From Sepiola atlantica (Eukaryota > Mollusca > Cephalopoda > Sepiida > Sepiolidae), in assembly GCA_963556195.1 (NCBI GenBank), contig CAUVYP010001194.1:1-64000 (forward strand): a stretch of DNA of 64,000 nucleotides. Direction: 5' to 3'. The notes beneath the pieces were generated by a model. It did no database searches and had not been told where the DNA came from. It saw only the letters and a list, made by a program, of their open reading frames with translations. The stretch's first letter is position 1, and every line of letters begins with the position of its first letter. The position numbers were made by a program, and so were the translations under genes. This document shows, piece by piece, positions 49,303 through 61,577 of the stretch.

Positions 49303-50046
49303 TTAGCGCGTTTTACTGTTAATATCGCTTTTGTTTATAACTTCCACATTTATTCGAATTGTGCAACGAAACTTTGACGACAGTCTAAAATAGGCCTTTT
49401 CTACTGAAGTACCAAGTTTCAGAAGTGCAGCTCTTGTACTGCCGGAGATCTGTCGATACAAACTGAATACGCAAAACATCAACAAAATTTAGCGCGTGTT
49501 AAAGTTGATATCGCTTTTGTTTATAACTTCCACATTTATTCGAATTGTGCCACGAAACTTTGCAGACAGTCGCGGAGACACATGTTCTACTGAGGTACCA
49601 AGTTTCAGAAGTGCAGCTCTTGTACTGCCGGAGATATGTCGATACAAACTTAATACGCAAATTATCAACAAAATTTAGCGCGTTTTAATGTTGATATCGC
49701 TTTTGTTTATAACTTCCACATTTATTCGAATTGTGCAACGAAACTTTGCAGACAGTCTCGAATAGGCCTTTTCTACTGAAGTACCAAGTTTCAGAAGTGC
49801 AGCTCTTGTACTGCCGGAGATATGTCGATACAAACTGAATACGCAAAACATCAACAAAATTTAGCGCGTTTTAAAGTTGATATCGCTTTTGTTTATAACT
49901 TCCACATTTATTCGAATTGTGCAACGAAACTTTGCAGACAGTCTCGAATATGCCTCCTCTACTGAAGTACCAAGTTTCAGAAGTGCAGCTCTTGTACTGC
50001 CGGAGATATGTCGATACAAACTGAATACGCAAAACATCAACAAAAT
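49303..50046. repeat. 13-mer HOR, copy 2, first four monomers
   Basis: Repeats 46,885-47,628 with the same rare marks (TTTGACGACAG, GCGCGTGTTAAAG, TCGAATATGCC). The fourth monomer then leads directly into the 16-mer rather than into the GACAGGCGCGG monomer, so the 13-mer copy is truncated at about 50,046. Confidence 0.75.
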
Positions 50047-52836
50047 TTAGCGCGTTTTAAAGTTGATATCGCTTTTGTTTATAACTTCCACATTTATTCG
50101 AATTGTGCAACGAAACTTTGCAGACAGTCGCGAAGACACATTTTCTACTGAAGTACCAAGTTTCAGAAGTGCAGCTCTTGTACTGCCGGAGATATGTCGA
50201 TACAAACTGAATACGCAAAACATCAACAAAATTTCGCGCGTTTTAAAGTTGATATCGCTTTTGTTTATAACTTCCACATTTATTCGAATTGTGCAACGAA
50301 ACTTTGCAGACAGTCGCGGAGACACATTTTCTACTGAAGTACCAAGTTTCAGAAGTGCAGCTCTTGTACTGCCGGAGATATGTCGATACAAACTGAATAC
50401 GCAAAACATCAACAAAATTTAGCGCGTTTTAAAGTTGATATCGCTTTTGTTTATAACTTCCACATTTATTCGAATTGTGCAACGAAACTTTGCAGACAGT
50501 CGCGGAGACACATTTACTACTGAAGTACCAAGTTTCAGAAGTGCAGCTCTTGTACTGCCGGAGATATGTCGATACAAACTGAATACGCAAAACATCAACA
50601 AAATTTCGCGCGTTTTAAAGTTGATATCGCTTTTGTTTATAACTTCCACATTTATTCGAATTGTGCAACGAAACTTTGCAGACAGTCGCGGAGACACATT
50701 TTCTACTGTAGTACCAAGTTTCAGAAGTGCAGCTCTTGTACTGCCGGAGATATGTCGATACAAACTGAATACGAAAAACATCAACAAAATTTAGCGCGTT
50801 TTACAGTTGATATCGCTTTTGTTTATAACTTCCACATTTATTCGAATTGTGCAACGAAACTTTGCAGACAGTCGCGGAGACACATGTTCTACTGAAGTAC
50901 CAAGTTTCAGAAGTGCAGCTCTTGTACTGCCGGAGATATGTCGATACAAACTTAATACGCAAAACATCAACAAAATTTAGCGCGTTTTAAAGTTGATATC
51001 GCTTTTGTTTATAACTTCCACATTTATTCGAATTGTGCAACGAAACTTTGCAGACAGTCTCGAATAGGCCTCCTCTACTGAAGTACCAAGTTTCAGAAAT
51101 GCAGCTCTTGTACTGCCGGAGATATGTCGATACAAACTGAATACGCAAAACATCAACAAAATTTAGCGCGTTTTAAAGTTGATATCGCTTTTGTTTATAA
51201 CTTCCACATTTATTCGAATTGTGCAACGAAACTTTGCAGACAGTCGCGAAGACACATGTTCTACTGAAGTACCAAGTTTCAGAAGTGCAGCTCTTGTACT
51301 GCCGGAGATATGTCGATACAAACTGAATACGCAAAACATCAACAAAATTTCGCGCGTTTTAAAGTTGATATCGCTTTTGTTTATAACTTCCACATTTATT
51401 CGAATTGTGCAACGAAACTTTGCAGACAGTCGGGGAGACACATTTTCTACTGAAGTACCAAGTTTCAGAAGTGCAGCTCTTGTACTGCTGGAGATATGTC
51501 GATACAAACTGAATACGCAAAACATCAACAAAATTTAGCGCGTTTTAAAGTTGATATCGCTTTTGTTTATAACTTCCACATTTATTCGAATTGTGCAACG
51601 AAACTTTGCAGACAGTCGCGGAGACACATGTTCTACTGAGGTACCAAGTTTCAGAAGTGCAGCTCTTGTACTGCCGGAGATATGTCGATACAAACTGAAT
51701 ACGCAAAACATCAACAAAATTTAGCGCGTTTTAAAGTTGATATCGCTTTTGTTTATAACTTCCACATTTATTCGAATTGTGCAACGAAACTTTGCAGACA
51801 GTCTCGAATAGGCCTTTTCTACTTAAGTACAAAGTTTCAGAAGTGCAGCTCTTGTACTGCCGGAGATATGTCGATACAAACTGAATACGCAAAACATCAA
51901 TAAAATTTAGCGCGTTTTACTGTTAATATCGCTTTTGTTTATAACTTCCACATTTATTCGAATTGTGCAACGAAACTTTGCAGACAGTCTAAAATAGGCC
52001 TTTTCTACTGAAGTACCAAGTTTCAGAAGTGCAGCTCTGGTACTGCCGGAGATATGTCGATACAAACTGAATACGCAAAACATCAACAAAATTTAGCGCG
52101 TTTTAAAGTTGATATCGCTTTTGTTTATAACTTCCACATTTATTCGAATTGTGCAACGAAACTTTGCAGACAGTCGCGGAGACACATGTTCTACTGAGGT
52201 ACCAAGTTTCAGAAGTGCAGCTCTTGTACTGCCGGAGATATGTCGATACAAACTGAATACGCAAAACATCAACAAAATTTAGCGCGTTTTAAAGTTGATA
52301 TCGCTTTTGTTTATAACTTCCACATTTATTCGAATTGTGCAACGAAACTTTGCAGACAGTCGGGGAGACACATTTTCTACTGAAGTACCAAGTTTCAGAC
52401 GTGCAGCTCTTGTACTGCCGGAGATATGTCGATACAAACTGAATACGCAAAACATCAACAAAATTTCGCGCGTTTTAAAGTTGATATCGCTTTTGTTTAT
52501 AACTTCCACATTTTTTCGAATTGTGCAACGAAACTTTGCAGACAGTCGCGGAGACACATGTTCTACTGAAGTACCAAGTTTCAGAAGTGCAGCTCTTGTA
52601 CTGCCGGAGATATGTCGATACAAACTGAATACGCAAAACATCAACAAAATTTAGCGCGTTTTAAAGTTGATATCGCTTTTGTTTATAACTTCCACATTTA
52701 TTCGAATTGTGCAACGAAACTTTGCAGACAGTCGCGGAGACACATGTTCTACTGAAGTACCAAGTTTCAGAAGTGCAGCTCTTGTACTGCCGGAGATATG
52801 TCGATACAAACTGAATACGCAAAACATCAACAAAAT
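49861..52836. repeat. 16-mer HOR, copy 1 (2,976 bp)
   Basis: Sixteen monomers starting with TCGAATATGCCTCC. Rare marks in order: CATTTACTACTG; CTGTAGTACC with GAATACGAAAAAC; CTTAATACG; GTCGGGGAGAC with CTGCTGGAG; CTACTTAAGTACAAAG with CATCAATAAAATTT; CTAAAATAGG with GCTCTGGTAC; GTCGGGGAGAC with CAGACGTGC; CACATTTTTTCG. All recur in the next 2,976 bp. Confidence 0.93.
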
Positions 52837-55812
52837 TTAGCGCGTTTTAAAGTTGATATCGCTTTTGTTTATAACTTCCACATTTATTCGAATTGTGCAA
52901 CGAAACTTTGCAGACAGTCTCGAATATGCCTCCTCTACTGAAGTACCAAGTTTCAGAAGTGCAGCTCTTGTACTGCCGGAGATATGTCGATACAAACTGA
53001 ATACGCAAAACATCAACAAAATTTAGCGCGTTTTAAAGTTGATATCGCTTTTGTTTATAACTTCCACATTTATTCGAATTGTGCAACGAAACTTTGCAGA
53101 CAGTCGCGAAGACACATTTTCTACTGAAGTACCAAGTTTCAGAAGTGCAGCTCTTGTACTGCCGGAGATATGTCGATACAAACTGAATACGCAAAACATC
53201 AACAAAATTTCGCGCGTTTTAAAGTTGATATCGCTTTTGTTTATAACTTCCACATTTATTCGAATTGTGCAACGAAACTTTGCAGACAGTCGCGGAGACA
53301 CATTTTCTACTGAAGTACCAAGTTTCAGAAGTGCAGCTCTTGTACTGCCGGAGATATGTCGATACAAACTGAATACGCAAAACATCAACAAAATTTAGCG
53401 CGTTTTAAAGTTGATATCGCTTTTGTTTATAACTTCCACATTTATTCGAATTGTGCAACGAAACTTTGCAGACAGTCGCGGAGACACATTTACTACTGAA
53501 GTACCAAGTTTCAGAAGTGCAGCTCTTGTACTGCCGGAGATATGTCGATACAAACTGAATACGCAAAACATCAACAAAATTTCGCGCGTTTTAAAGTTGA
53601 TATCGCTTTTGTTTATAACTTCCACATTTATTCGAATTGTGCAACGAAACTTTGCAGACAGTCGCGGAGACACATTTTCTACTGTAGTACCAAGTTTCAG
53701 AAGTGCAGCTCTTGTACTGCCGGAGATATGTCGATACAAACTGAATACGAAAAACATCAACAAAATTTAGCGCGTTTTAAAGTTGATATCGCTTTTGTTT
53801 ATAACTTCCACATTTATTCGAATTGTGCAACGAAACTTTGCAGACAGTCGCGGAGACACATGTTCTACTGAAGTACCAAGTTTCAGAAGTGCAGCTCTTG
53901 TACTGCCGGAGATATGTCGATACAAACTTAATACGCAAAACATCAACAAAATTTAGCGCGTTTTAAAGTTGATATCGCTTTTGTTTATAACTTCCACATT
54001 TATTCGAATTGTGCAACGAAACTTTGCAGACAGTCTCGAATAGGCCTCCTCTACTGAAGTACCAAGTTTCAGAAGTGCAGCTCTTGTACTGCCGGAGATA
54101 TGTCGATACAAACTGAATACGCAAAACATCAACAAAATTTAGCGCGTTTTAAAGTTGATATCGCTTTTGTTTATAACTTCCACATTTATTCGAATTGTGC
54201 AACGAAACTTTGCAGACAGTCGCGAAGACACATGTTCTACTGAAGTACCAAGTTTCAGAAGTGCAGCTCTTGTACTGCCGGAGATATGTCGATACAAACT
54301 GAATACGCAAAACATCAACAAAATTTCGCGCGTTTTAAAGTTGATATCGCTTTTGTTTATAACTTCCACATTTATTCGAATTGTGCAACGAAACTTTGCA
54401 GACAGTCGGGGAGACACATTTTCTACTGAAGTACCAAGTTTCAGAAGTGCAGCTCTTGTACTGCTGGAGATATGTCGATACAAACTGAATACGCAAAACA
54501 TCAACAAAATTTAGCGCGTTTTAAAGTTGATATCGCTTTTGTTTATAACTTCCACATTTATTCGAATTGTGCAACGAAACTTTGCAGACAGTCGCGGAGA
54601 CACATGTTCTACTGAGGTACCAAGTTTCAGAAGTGCAGCTCTTGTACTGCCGGAGATATGTCGATACAAACTGAATACGCAAAACATCAACAAAATTTAG
54701 CGCGTTTTAAAGTTGATATCGCTTTTGTTTATAACTTCCACATTTATTCGAATTGTGCAACGAAACTTTGCAGACAGTCTCGAATAGGCCTTTTCTACTT
54801 AAGTACAAAGTTTCAGAAGTGCAGCTCTTGTACTGCCGGAGATATGTCGATACAAACTGAATACGCAAAACATCAATAAAATTTAGCGCGTTTTACTGTT
54901 AATATCGCTTTTGTTTATAACTTCCACATTTATTCGAATTGTGCAACGAAACTTTGCAGACAGTCTAAAATAGGCCTTTTCTACTGAAGTACCAAGTTTC
55001 AGAAGTGCAGCTCTGGTACTGCCGGAGATATGTCGATACAAACTGAATACGCAAAACATCAACAAAATTTAGCGCGTTTTAAAGTTGATATCGCTTTTGT
55101 TTATAACTTCCACATTTATTCGAATTGTGCAACGAAACTTTGCAGACAGTCGCGGAGACACATGTTCTACTGAGGTACCAAGTTTCAGAAGTGCAGCTCT
55201 TGTACTGCCGGAGATATGTCGATACAAACTGAATACGCAAAACATCAACAAAATTTAGCGCGTTTTAAAGTTGATATCGCTTTTGTTTATAACTTCCACA
55301 TTTATTCGAATTGTGCAACGAAACTTTGCAGACAGTCGGGGAGACACATTTTCTACTGAAGTACCAAGTTTCAGACGTGCAGCTCTTGTACTGCCGGAGA
55401 TATGTCGATACAAACTGAATACGCAAAACATCAACAAAATTTCGCGCGTTTTAAAGTTGATATCGCTTTTGTTTATAACTTCCACATTTTTTCGAATTGT
55501 GCAACGAAACTTTGCAGACAGTCGCGGAGACACATGTTCTACTGAAGTACCAAGTTTCAGAAGTGCAGCTCTTGTACTGCCGGAGATATGTCGATACAAA
55601 CTGAATACGCAAAACATCAACAAAATTTAGCGCGTTTTAAAGTTGATATCGCTTTTGTTTATAACTTCCACATTTATTCGAATTGTGCAACGAAACTTTG
55701 CAGACAGTCGCGGAGACACATGTTCTACTGAAGTACCAAGTTTCAGAAGTGCAGCTCTTGTACTGCCGGAGATATGTCGATACAAACTGAATACGCAAAA
55801 CATCAACAAAAT
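52837..55812. repeat. 16-mer HOR, copy 2 (2,976 bp)
   Basis: Side-by-side reading found two differences from copy 1: base 50,804 (C against A here) and base 51,099 (A against G here). This is the most recent large duplication in the window. Similarity stops abruptly at 55,813, where the next monomer has CACACTTATT and CAACGGACC. Confidence 0.93.
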
Positions 55813-58043
55813 TTAGCGCGTTTTAAAGTTGATATCGCTTTTGTTTATAACTTCCACACTTATTCGAATTGTGCAACGGACCTTTGCAGACAGTCTCGAA
55901 TAGGCCTCCTCTACTGAAGTACCAAGTTTCAGAAGTGCAGCTCTTGTACTGCCGGAGATATGTCGATACAAACTGAATACGCAAAACATCAACAAAATTT
56001 AGCGCGTTTTAAAGTTGATATCGCTTTTGTTTATAACTTCCACATTTATTCGAATTGTGCAACGAAACTTTGCAGACAGTCGCGAAGACACATTTTCTAC
56101 TGAAGTACCAAGTTTCAGAAGTGCAGCTCTTGTACTGCCGGAGATATGTCGATACAAACTGAATACGCAAAACATCAACAAAATTTCGCGCGTTTTAAAG
56201 TTGATATCGCTTTTGTTTATAACTTCCACATTTATTCGAATTGTGCAACGAAACTTTGCAGACAGTCGCGGAGACACATGTTCTACTGAAGTACCAAGTT
56301 TCAGAAGTGCAGCTCTTGTACTGCCGGAGATATGTCGATACAAACTGAATACGCAAAACATCAACAAAATTTAGCGCGTTTTAAAGTTGATATCGCTTTT
56401 GTTTATAACTTCCACATTTATTCGAATTGTGCAACGAAACTTTGCAGACAGTCGCGGAGACACATGTTCTACTGAAGTACCAAGTTTCAGAAGTGCAGCT
56501 CTTGTACTGCCGGAGATATGTCGATACAAACTGAATACGCAAAACATCAACAAAATTTAGCGCGTTTTAAAGTTGATATCGCTTTTGTTTATAACTTCCA
56601 CATTTATTCGAATTGTGCAACGGACCTTTGCAGACAGTCTCGAATAGGCCTCCTCTACTGAAGTACCAAGTTTCAGAAGTGCAGCTCTTGTACTGCCGGA
56701 GATATGTCGATACAAACTGAATACGCAAAACATCAACAAAATTTAGCGCGTTTTAAAGTTGATATCGCTTTTGTTTATAACTTCCACATTTATTCGAATT
56801 GTGCAACGAAACTTTGCAGACAGTCGCGAAGACACATTTTCTACTGAAGTACACAAGGTTCAGAAGTGCAGCTCTTGTACTGCCGGAGATATGTCGATAC
56901 AAACTGAATACGCAAAACATCAACAAAATTAAGCGCGTTTTAAAGTTGATATCGCTTTTGTTTATAACTTCCACATTTATTCGAATTGTGCAACGAAACT
57001 TTGCAGACAGTCGCGGAGACACATTTTTTACTCAAGTACCAAGTTTCAGAAGTGCAGCTCTTGTACTGCCGGAGATATGTCGATACAAACTGAATACGCA
57101 AAACATCAACAAAATTTAGCGCGTTTTAAAGTTGATATCGCTTTTGTTTATAACTTCCACATTTATTCGAATTGTGCAACGAAACTTTGCAGACAGTCGC
57201 GGGGACACATGTTCTACTGCAGTACCAAGTTTCAGAAGTGCAGCTCTTGTACTGCCGGAGATATGTCGATACAAACTGAATACGCAAAACATCAACAAAA
57301 TTTAGCGCGTTTTAAAGTTGATATCGCTTTTGTTTATAACTTCCACATTTATTCGAATTGTGCAACGAAACTTTGCAGACAGTCTCGAATAGGCCTCCTC
57401 TACTGAAGTACCAAGTTTCAGAAGTGCAGCTCTTGTACTGCCGGAGATATGTCGATACAAACTGAATACGCAAAACATCAACAAAATTTAGCGCGTTTTA
57501 AAGTTGATATCGCTTTTGTTTATAACTTCCACATTTATTCGAATTGTGCAACGAAACTTTGCAGACAGTCGCGAAGACACATTTTCTACTGAAGTACCAA
57601 GTTTCAGAAGTGCAGCTCTTGTACTGCCGGAGATATGTCGATACAAACTGAATACGCAAAACATCAACAAAATTTAGCGCGTTTTAAAGTTGATATCGCT
57701 TTTGTTTATAACTTCCACATTTATTCGAATTGTGCAACGAAACTTTGCAGACAGTCGCGGAGACACATGTTCTACTGAGGTACCAAGTTTCAGAAGTGCA
57801 GCTCTTGTACTGCCGGAGATATGTCGATACAAACTGAATACGCAAAACATCAACAAAATTTAGCGCGTTTTAAAGTTGATATCGCTTTTGTTTATAACTT
57901 CCACATTTATTCGAATTGTGCAACGAAACTTTGCAGACAGTCGCGGAGACACATGTTCTACTGAAGTACCAAGTTTCAGAAGTGCAGCTCTTGTACTGCC
58001 GGAGATATGTCGATACAAACTGAATACGCAAAACATACACAAT
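55813..58043. repeat. 4-mer HOR, three copies of about 744 bp
   Basis: Copies start at 55,813, 56,557 and 57,302. Unit: CCTCCTCTACTG (with CAACGGACC in the first two); GCGAAGACAC; type 1; type 1. The second copy has the +1 base near 56,852 and the third ends in the 2-bp deletion near 58,036. In the second copy the third and fourth monomers are replaced by TTTTTTACTCAAG and GCGGGGACAC...CTGCAG variants. Confidence 0.75.
56850..56856. other. 1-bp insertion in a monomer
   Basis: GTACACAAGG replaces GTACCAAGG. The otherwise matching monomer at 63,066 lacks it, so it arose after those blocks separated. Confidence 0.9.
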
Positions 58044-58045
58044 TT
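58034..58045. other. 2-bp deletion in a monomer
   Basis: AACATACACAATTTAG replaces AACATCAACAAAATTTAG. It is the only net shortening found in the window. Confidence 0.9.
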
Positions 58046-59903
58046 AGCGCGTTTTAAAGTTGATATCGCTTTTGTTTATAACTTCCACATTTATTCGAAT
58101 TGTGCAACGAAACTTTGCAGACAGTCTCGAATAGGCCTTTTCTACTGAAGTACCAAGTTTCAGACGTGCAGCTCTTGTACTGCCGGAGATATGTCGATAC
58201 AAACTGAATACGCAAAACATCAACAAAATTTAGCGCGTTTTAAAGTTGATATCGCTTTTGTTTATAACTTCCACATTTATTCGAATTGTGCAACGAAACT
58301 TTGCAGACAGTCTCGAATAGGCCTTTTCTACTCAAGTACAAAGTTTCAGAAGTGCAGCTCTTGTACTGCCGGAGATATGTCGATACAAACTGAATACGAA
58401 CAACATCAACAAAATTTAGCGCGTTTTACTGTTAATATCGCTTTTGTTTATAACTTCCACATTTATTCGAATTGTGCAACGAAACTTTGCAGACAGTCTA
58501 TAATAGGCCTTTTCTACTGAAGTACCAAGTTTCAGAAGTGCAGCTCTTGTACTGCCGGAGATATGTCGATACAAACTGAATACGCAAAACATCAACAAAA
58601 TTTAGCGCGTTTTAAAGTTGATATCGCTTTTGTTTATAACTTCCACATTTATTCGAATTGTGCAACGAAACTTTGCAGACAGTCGCGGAGACACATGTTC
58701 TACTGAGGTACCAAGTTTCAGAAGTGCAGCTCTTTTACTGCCGGAGATATGTCGATACAAACTGAATACGCAAAACATCAACAAAATTTAGCGCGTTTTA
58801 AAGTTGATATCGCTTTTGTTTATAACTTCCACATTTATTCGAATTGTGCAACGAAACTTTGCAGACAGTCTCGAATAGGCCTTTTCTACTGAAGTACCAA
58901 GTTTCAGAAGTGCAGCTCTTGTACTGCCGGAGATATGTCGATACAAACTGAATACGCAAAAAATCAACAAAATTTAGCGCGTTTTAAAGTTGATATCGCT
59001 TTTGTTTATAACTTCCACATTTATTCGAATTGTGCAACGCAACTTTGCAGACAGTCGCGAAGACACATTTTCTACTGGAGTACAAAGTTTCAGAAGTGCA
59101 GCTCTTGTACTGCCGGAGATATGTCGATACAAACTGAATACGCAAAACATCAACAAAATCTCGCGCGTTTTAAAGTTGATATCGCTTTTGTTTATAACTT
59201 CCACATTTATTCGAATTGTGCAACGAAACTTTGCAGACAGTTGCGGAGACACATTTTCTACTGAAGTACCAAGTTTCAGAAGTGCAGCTCTTGTACTGCC
59301 GGAGATATGTCGATACAAACTGAATACGCAAAACATCAACAAAATTTAGCGCGTTTTAAAGTTGATATCGCTTTTGTTTATAACTTCCACATTTATTCGA
59401 ATTGTGCAACGAAACTTTGCAGACAGTCGCGAAGACACATGTTCTACTGAAGTACCAAGTTTCAGAAGTGCAGCTCTTGTACTGCCGGAGATATGTCGAT
59501 ACAAACTGAATACGCAAAACATCAACAAAATTTCGCGCGTTTTAAAGTTGATATCGCTTTTGTTTATAACTTCCACATTTATTCGAATTGTGCAACGAAA
59601 CTTAGCAGACAGTCGCGGAGACACATTTACTACTGAAGTACCAAGTTTCAGAAGTGCAGCTCTTGTACTGCCGGAGATATGTCGATACAAACTGAATACG
59701 CAAAACATCAACAAAATTTAGCGCGTTTTAAAGTTGATATCGCTTTTGTTTATAACTTCCACATTTATTCGAATTGTGCAACGAAACTTTGCAGACAGTC
59801 GCGGAGACACATGTTCTACTGAGGTACCAAGTTTCAGAAGTGCAGCTCTTGTACTGCCGGAGATATGTCGATACAAATTGAATACGCAAAACATCAACAA
59901 AAT
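58044..59903. repeat. Ten monomers, mixed order
   Basis: CAGACGTGC type 2; CTACTCAAGTACAAAG; ACTGTTAATATC with CTATAATAGG; type 1 with GAGGTACC; type 2 with AAAAAATCAAC; then GCGAAGAC and type-1 monomers, one with CATTTACTACTG. The pieces resemble parts of the 16-mer in altered order. Nothing but satellite is visible. Confidence 0.6.
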
Positions 59904-61577
59904 TTAGCGCGTTTTAAAGTAGATATCGCTTTTGTTTATAACTTCCACATTTATTCGAATTGTGCAACGAAACTTAGCAGACAGTCTCGAATAGGCCTTT
60001 TCTACTTAAGTACAAAGTTTCAGAAGTGCAGCTCTTGTACTGCCGGAGATATGTCGATACAAACTGAATACGCAAAACATCAATAAAATTTAGCGCGTTT
60101 TACTGTTAATATCGCTTTTGTTTATAACTTCCACATTTATTCGAATTGTGCAACGAAACTTTGCAGACAGTCTAAAATAGGCCTTTTCTACTGAAGTACC
60201 AAGTTTCAGAAGTGCAGCTCTTGTACTGCCGGAGATATGTCGATACAAACTGAATACGCAAAACATCAACAAAATTTAGCGCGTTTTAAAGTTGATATCG
60301 CTTTTGTTTATAACTTCCACATTTATTCGAATTGTGCAACGAAACTTTGCAGACAGTCGCGGAGACACATGTTCTACTGAGGTACCAAGTTTCAGAAGTG
60401 CAGCTCTTGTACTGCCGGAGATATGTCGATACAAACTGAATACGCAAAACATCAACAAAATTTAGCGCGTTTTAAAGTTGATATCGCTTTTGTTTATAAC
60501 TTCCACATTTATTCGAATTGTGCAACGAAACTTTGCAGACAGTCGCGAAGACACATTTTCTACTGAAGTACCAAGTTTCAGAAGTGCAGCTCTTGTACTG
60601 CCGGAGATATGTCGATACAAACTGAATACGCAAAACATCAACAAAATTTCGCGCGTTTTAAAGTTGATATCGCTTTTGTTTATAACTTCCACATTTATTC
60701 GAATTGTGCAACGAAACTTTGCAGACAGTCGCGGAGACACATGTTCTACTGAAGTACCAAGTTTCAGAAGTGCAGCTCTTGTACTGCCGGAGATATGTCG
60801 ATACAAACTGAATACGCAAAACATCAACAAAATTTAGCGCGTTTTAAAGTTGATATCGCTTTTGTTTATAACTTCCACATTTATTCGAATTGTGCAACGA
60901 AACTTTGAAGACAGTCGCGGAGACACATGTTCTACTGAAGTACCAAGTTTCAGAAGTGCAGCTCTTGTACTGCCGGAGATATGTCGATACAAATTGAATA
61001 CGCAAAACATCAACAAAATTTAGCGCGTTTTAAAGTTGATATCGCTTTTGTTTATAACTTCCACATTTATTCGAATTGTGCAACGAAACTTTGCAGACGG
61101 TCTCGAATAGGCCTCCTCTACTGAAGTACCAAGTTTCAGAAATGCAGCTTTTGTACTGCCAGAGATATGTCGATACAAACTGAATACGCAAAACATCAAC
61201 AAAATTTCGCGCGTTTTAAAGTTGATATCGCTTTTGTTTATAACTTCCACATTTATTCGAATTGTGCAACGAAACTTTGCAGACAGTCGCGGAGACACAT
61301 TTTCTACTGAAGTACCAAGTTTCAGAAGTGCAGCTCTTGTACTGCCGGAGATATGTCGATACAAACTGAATACGCAAAACATCAACAAAATTTAGCGCGT
61401 TTTAAAGTTGATATCGCTTTTGTTTATAACTTCCACATTTATTCGAATTGTGCAACGAAACTTTGCAGACAGTCGCGGAGACACATTTTCTACTCAAGTA
61501 CCAAGGTTCAGAAGTGCAGCTCTTGTACTGCCGGAGATATGTCGATACAAACTGAATACGCAAAACATCAACAAAAT
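59904..61577. repeat. 9-mer spacing, copy 1 (1,674 bp)
   Basis: Starts with CTACTTAAGTACAAAG plus CATCAATAAAATTT, then ACTGTTAATATC with CTAAAATAGG, then GAGGTACC type 1. The same three-monomer start recurs at 61,578. The remaining six monomers are only partly matched, so this is a loose HOR. Confidence 0.6.
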
